A stretch of 8,225 bases of DNA from Alphaproteobacteria bacterium UBA7371 (GCA_002469865.1 DKOD01000037.1:1-8225), one strand, 5' to 3'. Shown: positions 1-6,580, numbered from the stretch's first letter. Translations and numbers: made by a program. The notes: generated from the letters alone by a model not told the origin.

Positions 1-275
1 CCAATGGCAGGGGCGGTGTTTCGGGCCTCGGGCTCCAACAGAATGCGGGCATGGACATCCATATGCATGCATTGCTCGGCCACAATGAAGCGGTGGTGTT
101 CGTTGGTGACCAGGATGGGCCGTTCATCACTGATCTGCTTGGCCCGCACAATGGTTTCTTGAAGCAGGGAATAATCGGGATGATGAAGCGCATGAAACTG
201 CTTGGGGTAAGCCTTGCGCGATTGTGGCCAAAGCCTGGTCCCAGACCCCCCACATAAAATGACCGGCACCACCAT
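1..275 (-). CDS. manC: Mannose-1-phosphate guanylyltransferase, N-terminal part (cut by window edge)
   Basis: This gene makes GDP-mannose from mannose-1-phosphate and GTP in the cytoplasm, supplying mannose and fucose-type sugars for surface polysaccharides. Reading the minus strand from the ATG at 275 gives 91 codons before the left edge. Residues 9-17 read GGSGTRLWP, the nucleotide-binding signature of sugar-nucleotide pyrophosphorylases, followed by Y23-P24-K25-Q26-F27. Residues 81-91 read EPEARNTAPAI, typical of the ManC/AlgA/XanB/CpsB family. Many members are fused to a C-terminal mannose-6-phosphate isomerase domain; here that part would lie outside the window, so one or two activities cannot be decided. 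The start is firm: an in-frame TGA lies at 290-288, no other start follows it, and GAAGG (289-285) sits 9 bases upstream. It lies 86 bases downstream of the NTF2-like gene on the same strand and may be co-transcribed with it. Confidence 0.93.
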   Translation of the reverse strand, partial: MVVPVILCGGSGTRLWPQSRKAYPKQFHALHHPDYSLLQETIVRAKQISDERPILVTNEHHRFIVAEQCMHMDVHARILLEPEARNTAPAI

Positions 276-361
276 AAGCCACCACCTTCAAAACACAATT
301 GCCCTTGTTCTTTCATAGCGCCGGAAAGCTGCTTCGCAAAGGTGGGTTGGGCGCTTATGGC

Positions 362-763
362 CTAATTAAGCATTTCTTTTTGGGCATTTGAGGTGGCGGC
401 AAAGATGGGTGAGGAATGATGATGGAAGATTTTCCAAGCATTTTCCTCAAAGCGCAGCAGGTTGGTGGTGACAATGTCATGGGGGCTTCCTGCCAAATGT
501 TCCCGGCCGGTGGTCATGAGCAGGTTGCCCTGATGATGGTCGCCCAAATGCTCATAAGTAAGTGAGAATTGGTTGGCTTGTCCCATGATGTTGCGCCAGC
601 TGGCCATGACTGCATTTGGCCCAACACATGGGGACCAACCGGGATGATGGCAGAATGTATCTGGCAATGGGGACCATATCTTGGCCATTTCATCCAGCTC
701 CATGGCTGCAAAAATACGGTAAAATTCATTAAGACATTTGAGCCCAGAGTCACGATCGGCCAT
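362..763 (-). CDS. SnoaL/NTF2-like fold protein (nuclear transport factor 2 family)
   Basis: This is a 133-residue small protein of the SnoaL-like/NTF2-like alpha+beta cone fold. Members include ketosteroid-isomerase-like enzymes and many proteins without known activity. Visible hallmarks are an N-terminal helix with F14-Y15, the M26-A-K-I-W30 segment, H40-P41-G42-W43 followed by G48-P-N-A-V52, a W56-R57 helix end, and a C-terminal strand W110-K-I-F-H-H-H-S-S-P. These match the SnoaL_3-type proteins common in Alphaproteobacteria, and 133 residues is a normal length. I chose the ATG at 763-761 because GAGGA (777-773) lies 9 bases upstream and the protein then begins at the domain. The frame stays open to a GTG at 868, but that start would add 35 poorly family-like residues and cover the ribosome site of the divergent gene. 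Substrate and role are unknown. It is possibly in one transcript with manC. Confidence 0.82.
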   Translation of the reverse strand: MADRDSGLKCLNEFYRIFAAMELDEMAKIWSPLPDTFCHHPGWSPCVGPNAVMASWRNIMGQANQFSLTYEHLGDHHQGNLLMTTGREHLAGSPHDIVTTNLLRFEENAWKIFHHHSSPIFAATSNAQKEMLN

Positions 764-792
764 AAGAATGTATCCTCGCCCGGTTTGCATTC

Positions 793-820
793 TTGACAAG
801 ATAGGCCGCTGGGCTTTTCT
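793..820 (+). promoter_or_regulatory. Possible sigma-70-type promoter for the GST-queG-SDR operon
   Basis: A perfect TTGACA hexamer occurs at 793-798. The best-placed -10 candidate, TTTTCT at 815-820 after a 16-base spacer, matches TATAAT at only three positions. Transcription would then start near 827, leaving a leader of about 43 bases before the TTG start at 870. The location is right but the -10 is poor, so this is only a candidate. Confidence 0.25.
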
Positions 821-855
821 GGAACAGGTCTGCATCACCTCTGATGTGCTGATTT

Positions 856-860
856 GGGAG
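856..860 (+). promoter_or_regulatory. Shine-Dalgarno site supporting a TTG start at 870
   Basis: GGGAG at 856-860 ends 9 bases before the TTG at 870-872. No ATG stands in this frame near the start of the thioredoxin-like domain. The in-frame GTG at 846 has no comparable purine-rich site, so this element decides the start of the GST-like gene. Confidence 0.6.
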
Positions 861-869
861 TCCGTCACC

Positions 870-1535
870 TTGCGCGTTTTGGTTCATTTTGCCCTCTGCC
901 CCTTCTCCCGGAAAATCCGCATCCAATTGGTGGAAAAAGACCTGAAGTTTGAGTTGTTTGAAGAAAACCCATACCTCAAATCCGACGAACTGACCGGGGC
1001 CAACCCGGCCGGTGAGGTGCCTGTCCTTGTGGATGGGGAGGCCCAGATCATCGACAGCAGGGCCATCGCCGATTACCTAGATGAGCGCTACCCCGAGACA
1101 AGTTGCATGCCACGGCTTCCCGATGATCGTGCCGAATGCCGTCGTTTGGTTGCATGGTTTGACAACAAATTTTACCGCGAGGTGACCGAACCATTATTCC
1201 GGGAGCAGATTGTCAAAATGGTGATGCGCTCGGGCAATCCTGAAGGTAAATATCTTCGTGTGGCCCAGGAAAACCTGAGAAGTCATCTTGGCTATCATGA
1301 CCAATTGGTTGGTCACCATAATTGGATGTTGGGCAACAATTTGACCCAGGCCGACATTGCCGCGGCGGCCCAATTCTCCACACTTGATTATCTGGGTGTC
1401 GTGCCCTGGAATGAGTTTCCCCATGCCAAGGAATGGTATGCGCGGATCAAGTCGCGGCCATCATTCCGGCCTATTTTGCAAGATTTTCTGCGCGGACGAC
1501 CCCCAGGACCCAATTACGTGAATTTGGATTTTTGA
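870..1535 (+). CDS. Glutathione S-transferase family protein
   Basis: This is a cytoplasmic GST-fold protein of 221 residues, a normal family length. The N-terminal thioredoxin-like domain (about 1-76) opens with a beta strand and C10-P11-F-S13-R-K at the start of helix 1, where GSTs place their glutathione-activating residue. E49-V50-P51 carries the conserved cis-proline, and I61-D62-S63-R-A-I the glutathione gamma-glutamyl contact site. The all-helical C-terminal domain (about 85-205) contains L158-T-Q-A-D161-I, the N-capping and folding motif. Cys10 could be catalytic, as in omega or beta class enzymes, or Ser13, as in zeta/theta-like ones; this cannot be settled here. The substrate is unknown. 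The TTG start at 870 is preferred over GTG 846 because of the well-placed GGGAG. The stop is 1 base from the queG ATG, so the two genes are almost certainly co-transcribed and translationally coupled. Confidence 0.88.
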   Translation: MRVLVHFALCPFSRKIRIQLVEKDLKFELFEENPYLKSDELTGANPAGEVPVLVDGEAQIIDSRAIADYLDERYPETSCMPRLPDDRAECRRLVAWFDNKFYREVTEPLFREQIVKMVMRSGNPEGKYLRVAQENLRSHLGYHDQLVGHHNWMLGNNLTQADIAAAAQFSTLDYLGVVPWNEFPHAKEWYARIKSRPSFRPILQDFLRGRPPGPNYVNLDF

Positions 1536-1536
1536 C

Positions 1537-2628
1537 ATGTTGGGTGGCCCCGAGGAATTGATCCAAAGGGCGTTGGAACTGGGTTTTGATGATGCAGGTA
1601 TCGTCAAGCTCGGGCCACAGCATGATTGGTCAAGGCAACTGGATGAGTTTTTGGCCCTAGGCAGGCATGGGAGCATGGACTGGCTTGCGCGCCGAACTAA
1701 TGAAAGATCAAACCCCCGCAACCTATGGCCTGAAGCACGCTCAGCATTGATGGTGGCGGCCAATTATGCCAGCAGCCACGATGTTTTTGAAGAATTGTCC
1801 CATGAGGATGAAGGCTATCTTTCGGTATATGCCCGCCGAAAGGATTATCATGATGTCCTGAAAAAAAAGCTTCGGCAGCTTGCACGAGAATATGCGGATC
1901 TTGGGCATCAGGTGAAGTTATTCGTGGACACCGCACCGCTCATGGAAAAACCATTGGCCATGGCCGCCGGCCTTGGATGGCAAGGCAAGCATACCAACCT
2001 CGTGTCCCAAAATTTTGGTTCTTGGCTTTTCTTGGGGGCATTGTTAACCGATGCCGAACTTTCCCCAAGCCCCAGCGAACAAGACCATTGTGGGTCATGC
2101 CAGGCATGCATGGATATCTGCCCCACCGAGGCGATCCCCGTGGCCTACCAATTGGATGCCGTTCGCTGCCTGGCCTATCTTTCAATTGAATATAAGGGCG
2201 TGATTGCACCGGAGTTTCGAGCGCCCATGGGCAACCGCATCTATGGATGTGATGATTGTTTGGCCATTTGCCCTTGGAACAAATTTGCGGTCATCTCCCA
2301 TGGCGAGCGCGCGCAATTGCGGGGTGCAAAACTCCGCCAACTCGTCCGTCTTAATGACCAAGAATTTCGTTCGTTTTTTGCCGGCACACCCATCAAGAGG
2401 ACCGGCCGAGATGCCTTTGTGCGCAATGTCCTAATTGCCATTGCCAATGGGGGTTTGCAGGATGCTTGGCCAGATGTTTACGCATTATGCCGTGACGACA
2501 ACCCCGTGGTGCGTGCCCATGCCGTGGCCTGTCTCAAAATTCTTGACGTCCCAAGGGGGCAGGACATGTTACAAAGCCTGCGTGTCGGTGAGAGCGATGC
2601 AAGGGTGCTGGGGGAATTTGACCGATGA
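1537..2628 (+). CDS. queG: Epoxyqueuosine reductase QueG
   Basis: QueG is a cytoplasmic cobalamin- and iron-sulfur-dependent enzyme that reduces epoxyqueuosine to queuosine in the wobble position (34) of tRNAs with GUN anticodons, the last step of queuosine synthesis. The 363-residue product has the full family layout. An N-terminal cobalamin-binding reductase region includes F129-V-D131-T-A-P134, where the Asp is the conserved general acid, and G147-W-Q-G-K-H-T-N154. Next comes a bacterial-ferredoxin-like module with C185-x2-C188-x2-C191-x3-C195-P, C211, and C238-x2-C241-x3-C245-P, giving eight cysteines for two [4Fe-4S] clusters. A C-terminal helical HEAT-like tail spans about 290-345. No key residue is missing. 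The ATG at 1537 follows the GST stop by 1 base with a weak GGA at 1526-1528, suggesting coupling. The gene's end overlaps the next start as ATGA. Confidence 0.97.
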   Translation: MLGGPEELIQRALELGFDDAGIVKLGPQHDWSRQLDEFLALGRHGSMDWLARRTNERSNPRNLWPEARSALMVAANYASSHDVFEELSHEDEGYLSVYARRKDYHDVLKKKLRQLAREYADLGHQVKLFVDTAPLMEKPLAMAAGLGWQGKHTNLVSQNFGSWLFLGALLTDAELSPSPSEQDHCGSCQACMDICPTEAIPVAYQLDAVRCLAYLSIEYKGVIAPEFRAPMGNRIYGCDDCLAICPWNKFAVISHGERAQLRGAKLRQLVRLNDQEFRSFFAGTPIKRTGRDAFVRNVLIAIANGGLQDAWPDVYALCRDDNPVVRAHAVACLKILDVPRGQDMLQSLRVGESDARVLGEFDR

Positions 2629-3494
2629 AGCTGTTTGCCTGGGGGCTTGGCTATGTGGCTGGGCGCTTTCATGAATTGACAGATAATATTGAGCTTTCTG
2701 GCACCAGCCGAACAATTGAGTCGGTCACCGATTGGCGTGGCCGTGGTGTGCGCGCCCACCTTTTTGGTGACCCAGGCAACCAAGAATTGATTGATGATGC
2801 CGCAAGGGCTGATGTTTGGTTATGTTCGGTGCCCCCGGTGAATGGTCGGGACCCGGTGGTTGATTATTGTATCCAGGCCCGGTTGCACCCGGCAGCATTC
2901 ACCATCTATCTGTCAGCCACCTCGGTTTATGGGGGCAATGATGGTGGGTTTCGGGATGAATTTGCCCCCAGTGATGGCACCTCCCCAAGGGGTTTGGCCC
3001 GCAAAACAGCGGAAGGGGAATGGTCTTACCTATGTGGGGCCGCCGGGCGTAGGCTTGGTGTGATGCGGCTATCTGGTATTTACGGTCCAAGTCGAAATGC
3101 GCTTCAACGCGTGGCTGCGGGGCAGGCGTTCAGTGCCTTTCTGCCCGGGCAGGTGACCTCCAGGATCCATGTGGATGACATCGTCTCAGGGATTCATCAA
3201 ATTTGCGCTGGCGCGGGCGTGGTTGGTGTTTTCAATATGGCAGATGATTATGCTGCGCCATCGGCGGTGGTGAATGATTATGCCGCCCAACTTTTGGGCA
3301 TGCCCGCGCTTGAGAAGCTGCCGCCCGATGACCCCCGGTTGGGCCCGGCTGTGGCGTCTTTTATGGCAGCCAACCGGCGCATCTACGGCCGGCGACTGCG
3401 CGAAGATTTGGGTTGGTCACCCCAATACCCAAGTTTTAAGGAGGGGCTAGAGGCCTGTCTTGATGCGGATATGGTCAAGACACCCAATCAATAA
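2625..3494 (+). CDS. Atypical NAD(P)-dependent SDR / epimerase-like protein (YeeZ type)
   Basis: This 289-residue Rossmann-fold protein belongs to the extended/atypical short-chain dehydrogenase group. The N-terminal strand leads into G7-L-G9-Y-V-A12, a reduced dinucleotide-binding glycine motif, and T27-S-R29 follows the second strand. The S97-A-T-S-V-Y-G103 segment corresponds to the active-site serine strand of epimerases. Where a YxxxK pair is expected there is S120-P-R122-G-L-A-R-K127, so the catalytic tyrosine is absent. As recalled, E. coli YeeZ and its relatives also carry a Gly-Arg pair there. R148-L-S-G-I-Y-G154 and R180-I-H-V-D-D185 are further epimerase-family landmarks, the latter near the sugar-binding loop. 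Substrate and activity are unknown. The ATG overlaps the queG stop and has GGGGA (2611-2615) 9 bases upstream. The last 15 residues are encoded opposite the tail of the convergent hydrolase gene. Confidence 0.88.
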   Translation: MKLFAWGLGYVAGRFHELTDNIELSGTSRTIESVTDWRGRGVRAHLFGDPGNQELIDDAARADVWLCSVPPVNGRDPVVDYCIQARLHPAAFTIYLSATSVYGGNDGGFRDEFAPSDGTSPRGLARKTAEGEWSYLCGAAGRRLGVMRLSGIYGPSRNALQRVAAGQAFSAFLPGQVTSRIHVDDIVSGIHQICAGAGVVGVFNMADDYAAPSAVVNDYAAQLLGMPALEKLPPDDPRLGPAVASFMAANRRIYGRRLREDLGWSPQYPSFKEGLEACLDADMVKTPNQ

Positions 3495-4208
3495 CGAAAT
3501 ATCCTGAGGGCGCGACAGGCGATGGTCACCATCCTTGATCATGGTCACCAGCACATCTTCATCTTCCAATGTGGCGGCAATGCGTGAGGGCCAGTTTGGT
3601 GGCACATCTTCATCCCGTTCCCCCTGAAGAAAATGGCATGGCATGCCAAGCTTGATTCGCCTGTCCAACAACAAATGCTTCCGGCCATCCTCAATGAGCT
3701 TCCAGGTGATCCTATATGGCTCGGGGTCATATTCGGTGGGAATCTCAATGAAACCCACTTCGTGAAGTGTGCGCTTTTGTGCGGCGGTGAAGACCGACCA
3801 CATTAGGCGTTCGGTGAAGTCAGGGGCTGCGGCAATACCAATCAATCCGCGGTAATCATGGGCCTTTGCCCGGGCCAAAAGCATGGCGATATACCCACCC
3901 ATGGAGGAGCCGATCAAGATGGTGGGAAGGTCGGGCAAGAGGGTGGCGATGTCTTTGGCATCCTGCAGCCAATCAGAAACACATGCATCTTCAAATTGCC
4001 CGCCTGACGCACCATGCCCACGATAATCAAAGCGCAAAAAATGATACCGCCCTTGTCTTGCATAACCTGCTAAGGCCTCCGCCTTGCTTCCGGTCATGTC
4101 CGAGCGAAACCCTCCCAGAAACATGACGTTGTGGGTTGCCGCTTCCTGGGGCAGGAATTCATGGGCAAGTTCTGGGGCATTGTCCCTGCGGAGATATTGT
4201 GTGTTCAT
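3447..4208 (-). CDS. Alpha/beta hydrolase, ABHD10-like serine (thio)esterase
   Basis: This 253-residue alpha/beta hydrolase lacks a signal peptide, so it is likely cytoplasmic. The oxyanion-loop region G32-G33-F-R-S-D-M-T-G40-S-K-A is distinctive, resembling the GYLSYMNGTKA loop of human ABHD10, a mitochondrial acyl-glucuronide esterase and depalmitoylating thioesterase. R59-F-D61-Y-R-G-H-G-A-S follows. The nucleophile elbow is G100-S-S102-M-G104 (Ser102). The acid is probably D199 in G196-E-R-D-E-D-V-P203, and the base is H229 in D228-H-R. The catalytic triad is therefore complete; the natural substrate is unknown. The start at 4208 is 1 base after the GT61 stop, with AGGA (4220-4217) 8 bases upstream. 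The frame is open further upstream to 4499, but that part merely overlaps the GT61 gene. Its last 16 codons overlap the SDR gene tail to tail. Confidence 0.9.
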   Translation of the reverse strand: MNTQYLRRDNAPELAHEFLPQEAATHNVMFLGGFRSDMTGSKAEALAGYARQGRYHFLRFDYRGHGASGGQFEDACVSDWLQDAKDIATLLPDLPTILIGSSMGGYIAMLLARAKAHDYRGLIGIAAAPDFTERLMWSVFTAAQKRTLHEVGFIEIPTEYDPEPYRITWKLIEDGRKHLLLDRRIKLGMPCHFLQGERDEDVPPNWPSRIAATLEDEDVLVTMIKDGDHRLSRPQDISLLIGCLDHIRIKTGL

Positions 4209-4209
4209 A

Positions 4210-5370
4210 TCATTGATCCTGTTGTTGCCGTACCAATTGACGCAAAGCATCCACATCCACATCAAAGCTCTGGTTTGATCCCTCGGGCCCGGCAAGATAG
4301 TAGGAGTAGGACCATTGCCGCCGTGCCGCAATATTGAGGTACACCGTTTTGCGGGCATTTCTTGGGAAGATTTCCAGGAGGGAGCCGTGTTTTTTCCAGA
4401 CAATGTTGGAAAGCCCTGCCCCATGGGTCCCCACCACAAATTGGGCATGGCGGAAGGCTGCAACCTGGGCGGCAAAATCCTGCCAGCCAAATTCCGCAAG
4501 CTGAAACCCTTCCGATGCCATCATGTCATGAACTTCTGATGCATTGCGCATGTTGCGCAATTTGGTGGCACCACGTTTTAGGTAAAGAAGGGGGCGGCCT
4601 GGGATTTTTTTGGCAAGTTGGTCGAGATGCGGCTCCAACATCTCCATCCCTTCTTCATAGGCGTAACGATGCTCCGTGGACGCTGCTTTAATCCTGGTCA
4701 GCAATGATGCCGGCGCATGCAGCTTGTCCATTGGTCGGAGGCTCTTTGTTGCGGCAGGAATTCCTTCTGAATTGAGAATATCGACGAAAAAATCCACCGC
4801 CGGAAATTCTTTATTCGTGCAAAAAACCACCCCTTGGGCAAATTGTTCCTTATGGCCCAGACAGCATAGGACATGGGGCAGCAAAAAATCGATCAGCATG
4901 TGGTAATAATTGGAAAATGGCGGCACGGGGATGGCGATCTTTGATGTTGCCTGGGGCTTATTGATGCTTGGCATGGGGAAACAAGAGCGACCCCAACGGA
5001 CACGTGTTGTCTCAAAACCCAAAATCAGGCCGGTATGTTGGTCCACCGCCCTATTGGTATGGCCATGGATGGCCACAGGCCCGGTGATGGCCGAGCGGAT
5101 GTGCACCATGCGGCCAAGATTAGGGTCTTCAACCCCATCAACATTATCGATGCAAAGGGCCTGATAGGCCAATTCATAGGGCGGTTGGTCCAGGGTGAGG
5201 CATCGTGTTTCTTGTTCCAGCAGCCTCATGTCCTGGTGGGGGCCCTCATGGGAATAAAACCGCATCATGCGGCTGATGGCGGGGGCGTGATCTTCCAACA
5301 AACGGAAGAAGGCAGCGATCAGATGCTTGATCTCAAAATATTTTTTCCATGTTGCGCGGCCACGGGCCAT
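4210..5370 (-). CDS. Glycosyltransferase family 61 (DUF563) protein
   Basis: This 386-residue protein resembles the bacterial GT61/DUF563 glycosyltransferases often encoded in capsule, exopolysaccharide and LPS loci; plant relatives transfer xylose or N-acetylglucosamine. Signature segments are N153-Y-Y-H156-x3-D160, L262-Y-L-K-R266-G and R272-N-M-R-N followed by E279-V280, and near the C-terminus V313-G-T-H315-G-A-G-L319, then L331-E-I-F-P335. That order is typical of GT61. No signal peptide or clear membrane span is visible. The sugar donor and acceptor are not predictable. The ATG at 5370 has GGGAA (5382-5378) 7 bases upstream. It is followed by the ABHD10-like hydrolase gene after 1 base. 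Sampled stretches look lower in GC (about 45-52 percent) than the neighbouring GT4 and thrS genes, which could hint at transfer but is not conclusive. Confidence 0.88.
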   Translation of the reverse strand: MARGRATWKKYFEIKHLIAAFFRLLEDHAPAISRMMRFYSHEGPHQDMRLLEQETRCLTLDQPPYELAYQALCIDNVDGVEDPNLGRMVHIRSAITGPVAIHGHTNRAVDQHTGLILGFETTRVRWGRSCFPMPSINKPQATSKIAIPVPPFSNYYHMLIDFLLPHVLCCLGHKEQFAQGVVFCTNKEFPAVDFFVDILNSEGIPAATKSLRPMDKLHAPASLLTRIKAASTEHRYAYEEGMEMLEPHLDQLAKKIPGRPLLYLKRGATKLRNMRNASEVHDMMASEGFQLAEFGWQDFAAQVAAFRHAQFVVGTHGAGLSNIVWKKHGSLLEIFPRNARKTVYLNIAARRQWSYSYYLAGPEGSNQSFDVDVDALRQLVRQQQDQ

Positions 5371-5467
5371 GTCATCATTCCCAGATCATGCCAAGGGCAG
5401 GATTGCCTTAAGGTCATGGTGAAGCATAACAGAGGTGATCCGCAAAAGGCGCAAATTTGGAAATCCC
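5371..5467. other. Divergent intergenic region between the GT61 and GT4 genes
   Basis: These 97 bases separate two divergently transcribed glycosyltransferase genes and must carry their 5' signals if neither is read from further away. Visible are the minus-strand GGGAA ribosome site at 5382-5378 and a plus-strand GGA at 5459-5461. I see no long inverted repeat that would suggest a shared operator. Confidence 0.55.
5403..5430 (+). promoter_or_regulatory. Possible promoter of the GT4 glycosyltransferase gene
   Basis: TTGCCT (5403-5408) and CATAAC (5425-5430), each matching four of six consensus positions, are separated by 16 bases. Transcription would start near 5437, just past the alternative GTG start at 5435, which fits the ATG at 5468 as the real start. 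This is a weak match only. Confidence 0.3.
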
Positions 5468-6580
5468 ATGGGCAAAAGAACATTGCTTCAACTGATACCA
5501 GCCCTTGGCGCCGGCGGCGCCGAGCGGGGGGCTCTTGATGTTGCTAAGGCTGCCATAACGCGTGGTTGGGCCTCTGTCATTGCCACCTCAGGCGGCCATC
5601 TTTTGCCCGAGGCTGAGGCAGCCGGTGTGGTTGTCATCCAGGGCCCTTTTGGGTCCAAAAACCCCTACCAATTATGGGCCAATGGCCGGCATTTGCGATC
5701 GATCATTGCCACCCATGAGCCTGACATCATTCATGTTCGTTCCCGGGCGCCGGCTTGGGCCCTTAAGTTCGGAATTGGCCGGGACCCGCGCATCGTGACG
5801 ACCTATCATGGCACCTATAATGCTGGCTTTGGCATAAAACGAGCCTACAACCGGATCATGACTGAGGGCACCAGGGTGATTTGTATTTCTGCATTCATCA
5901 TGCGTCATGTGGCCGATGAACATCCCGGATCCGTTGACCGGCTTCGGCTTGTGCCCAGGGGGATAAGGCTTGAGTCATTCCCTGCAACAAGTTTCAAACC
6001 ACCGTCCGTGCCACGGCTGCTGTTGCCGGGTCGGTTGACCCGTTGGAAAGGACAGATGCTTTTTTTGGAGGCCCTGGCCTTGCTGCGTGGGGCAAAGGTT
6101 CATGTTCAAGCAAGCATCATGGGTGATGCCCAAGGTCGCCAGGAATACGTGGACGAACTGAATGGGGCCATTGATCGGCTTGGCCTTCGCCCAAATGTGC
6201 AACTACTTCCGCCCAGTGTGGACATGGCTTCTGCGTACCAAGATCATGACCTTGTGGTGGTGCCATCACTTGATCCAGAAGCATTCGGCCGTGTGCCTGT
6301 GGAGGCTCAGTTGGCCTGCCGTCCGGTGGTGGCGGCTGACCATGGTGGTGCCTCAGAAACCATGGGTGGTGAGGGGAGCTGTTTTTTGGTGACGCCCGGC
6401 GATGCCATGGATTTGGCCAGGGGCTTAAAGACCGCAATCACCGCCATGCATGCGCCGGATTTTGACGCCAGGCTGCAAGGGGCAAAAAACCGGGTTGCTG
6501 GTCTTTATGGCCTTGATCAGATGATCGACAAAACATTTGCTGTTTATGACGAGGTTTTGGCATGCCCCCGACCCCAGTGA
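5468..6580 (+). CDS. GT4-type (GT-B fold) glycosyltransferase
   Basis: This 370-residue retaining glycosyltransferase probably uses a nucleotide-sugar donor at the cytoplasmic face of the inner membrane for polysaccharide or LPS assembly. The N-terminal domain has P11-A-L-G-A-G-G-A-E19-R20, the GGxER loop of GT4 enzymes. D86-I-I-H-V-R91 and T111-T-Y-H114-G follow, then I140-S141 and V162-P-R-G165 near the domain boundary. The C-terminal donor domain has P187-G-R189-L-T-R-W-K194-G, contacting the donor phosphates, and the E-x7-E motif from E271 to E279 (E-A-F-G-R-V-P-V-E), then G293-G294. All expected residues are present. I start at ATG 5468, with GGA 6 bases upstream. An in-frame GTG at 5435 would add 11 basic residues and has no spaced ribosome site. 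Its donor and acceptor are unknown. thrS follows on the same strand after 86 bases. Confidence 0.92.
   Translation: MGKRTLLQLIPALGAGGAERGALDVAKAAITRGWASVIATSGGHLLPEAEAAGVVVIQGPFGSKNPYQLWANGRHLRSIIATHEPDIIHVRSRAPAWALKFGIGRDPRIVTTYHGTYNAGFGIKRAYNRIMTEGTRVICISAFIMRHVADEHPGSVDRLRLVPRGIRLESFPATSFKPPSVPRLLLPGRLTRWKGQMLFLEALALLRGAKVHVQASIMGDAQGRQEYVDELNGAIDRLGLRPNVQLLPPSVDMASAYQDHDLVVVPSLDPEAFGRVPVEAQLACRPVVAADHGGASETMGGEGSCFLVTPGDAMDLARGLKTAITAMHAPDFDARLQGAKNRVAGLYGLDQMIDKTFAVYDEVLACPRPQ

Larger units (their letters stand above)
764..869. other. Divergent intergenic region between the NTF2-like and GST-like genes
   Basis: This 106-base gap holds the start signals of two gene groups reading away from each other. 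I see a ribosome site for each side (GAGGA on the minus strand, GGGAG on the plus strand) and one good plus-strand -35 hexamer. I see no convincing operator palindrome. The divergent layout implies promoters in both directions, but this is inferred from gene order. Confidence 0.6.

Noticed and set aside
51..257. Plus-strand open frame of 68 codons
   Set aside because: It lies wholly opposite the manC start, whose minus-strand reading gives clear GGSGTRLWP and EPEARNTAPAI motifs.
316..357. Inverted repeat AGCGCC/GGCGCT between the NTF2-like gene and manC
   Set aside because: The stem is six bases with a loop of about 27 bases and no T-tract on either side, so it is not a credible terminator.
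764..868. 35-residue N-terminal extension of the NTF2-like protein from a GTG at 868
   Set aside because: The extension has no family features and would overlap the ribosome site of the divergent gene. The ATG at 763 has a good ribosome site.
738..869. N-terminal extension of the GST-like protein from ATG 738
   Set aside because: GST folds start at the strand encoded from 870, and the extension would overlap the NTF2-like coding region.
1301..1326. CCAATTGG and GGTCACC short palindromes
   Set aside because: They lie inside the GST-like coding sequence and are explained by its codons; short palindromes of this size are expected by chance.
4209..4499. 97-residue N-terminal extension of the hydrolase
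   Set aside because: It is an alternative frame of the GT61 gene's end. The hydrolase has its own ATG and AGGA site at the GT61 stop.
5035..5538. Plus-strand open frame of 167 codons
   Set aside because: It is the opposite strand of the GT61 gene followed by a wrong frame of the GT4 gene; no domain is recognisable.
6117..6437. Minus-strand open frame of 106 codons inside the GT4 gene
   Set aside because: It is opposite the well-supported donor-binding domain. It is rich in Pro, His and Gly as expected of an antisense shadow.
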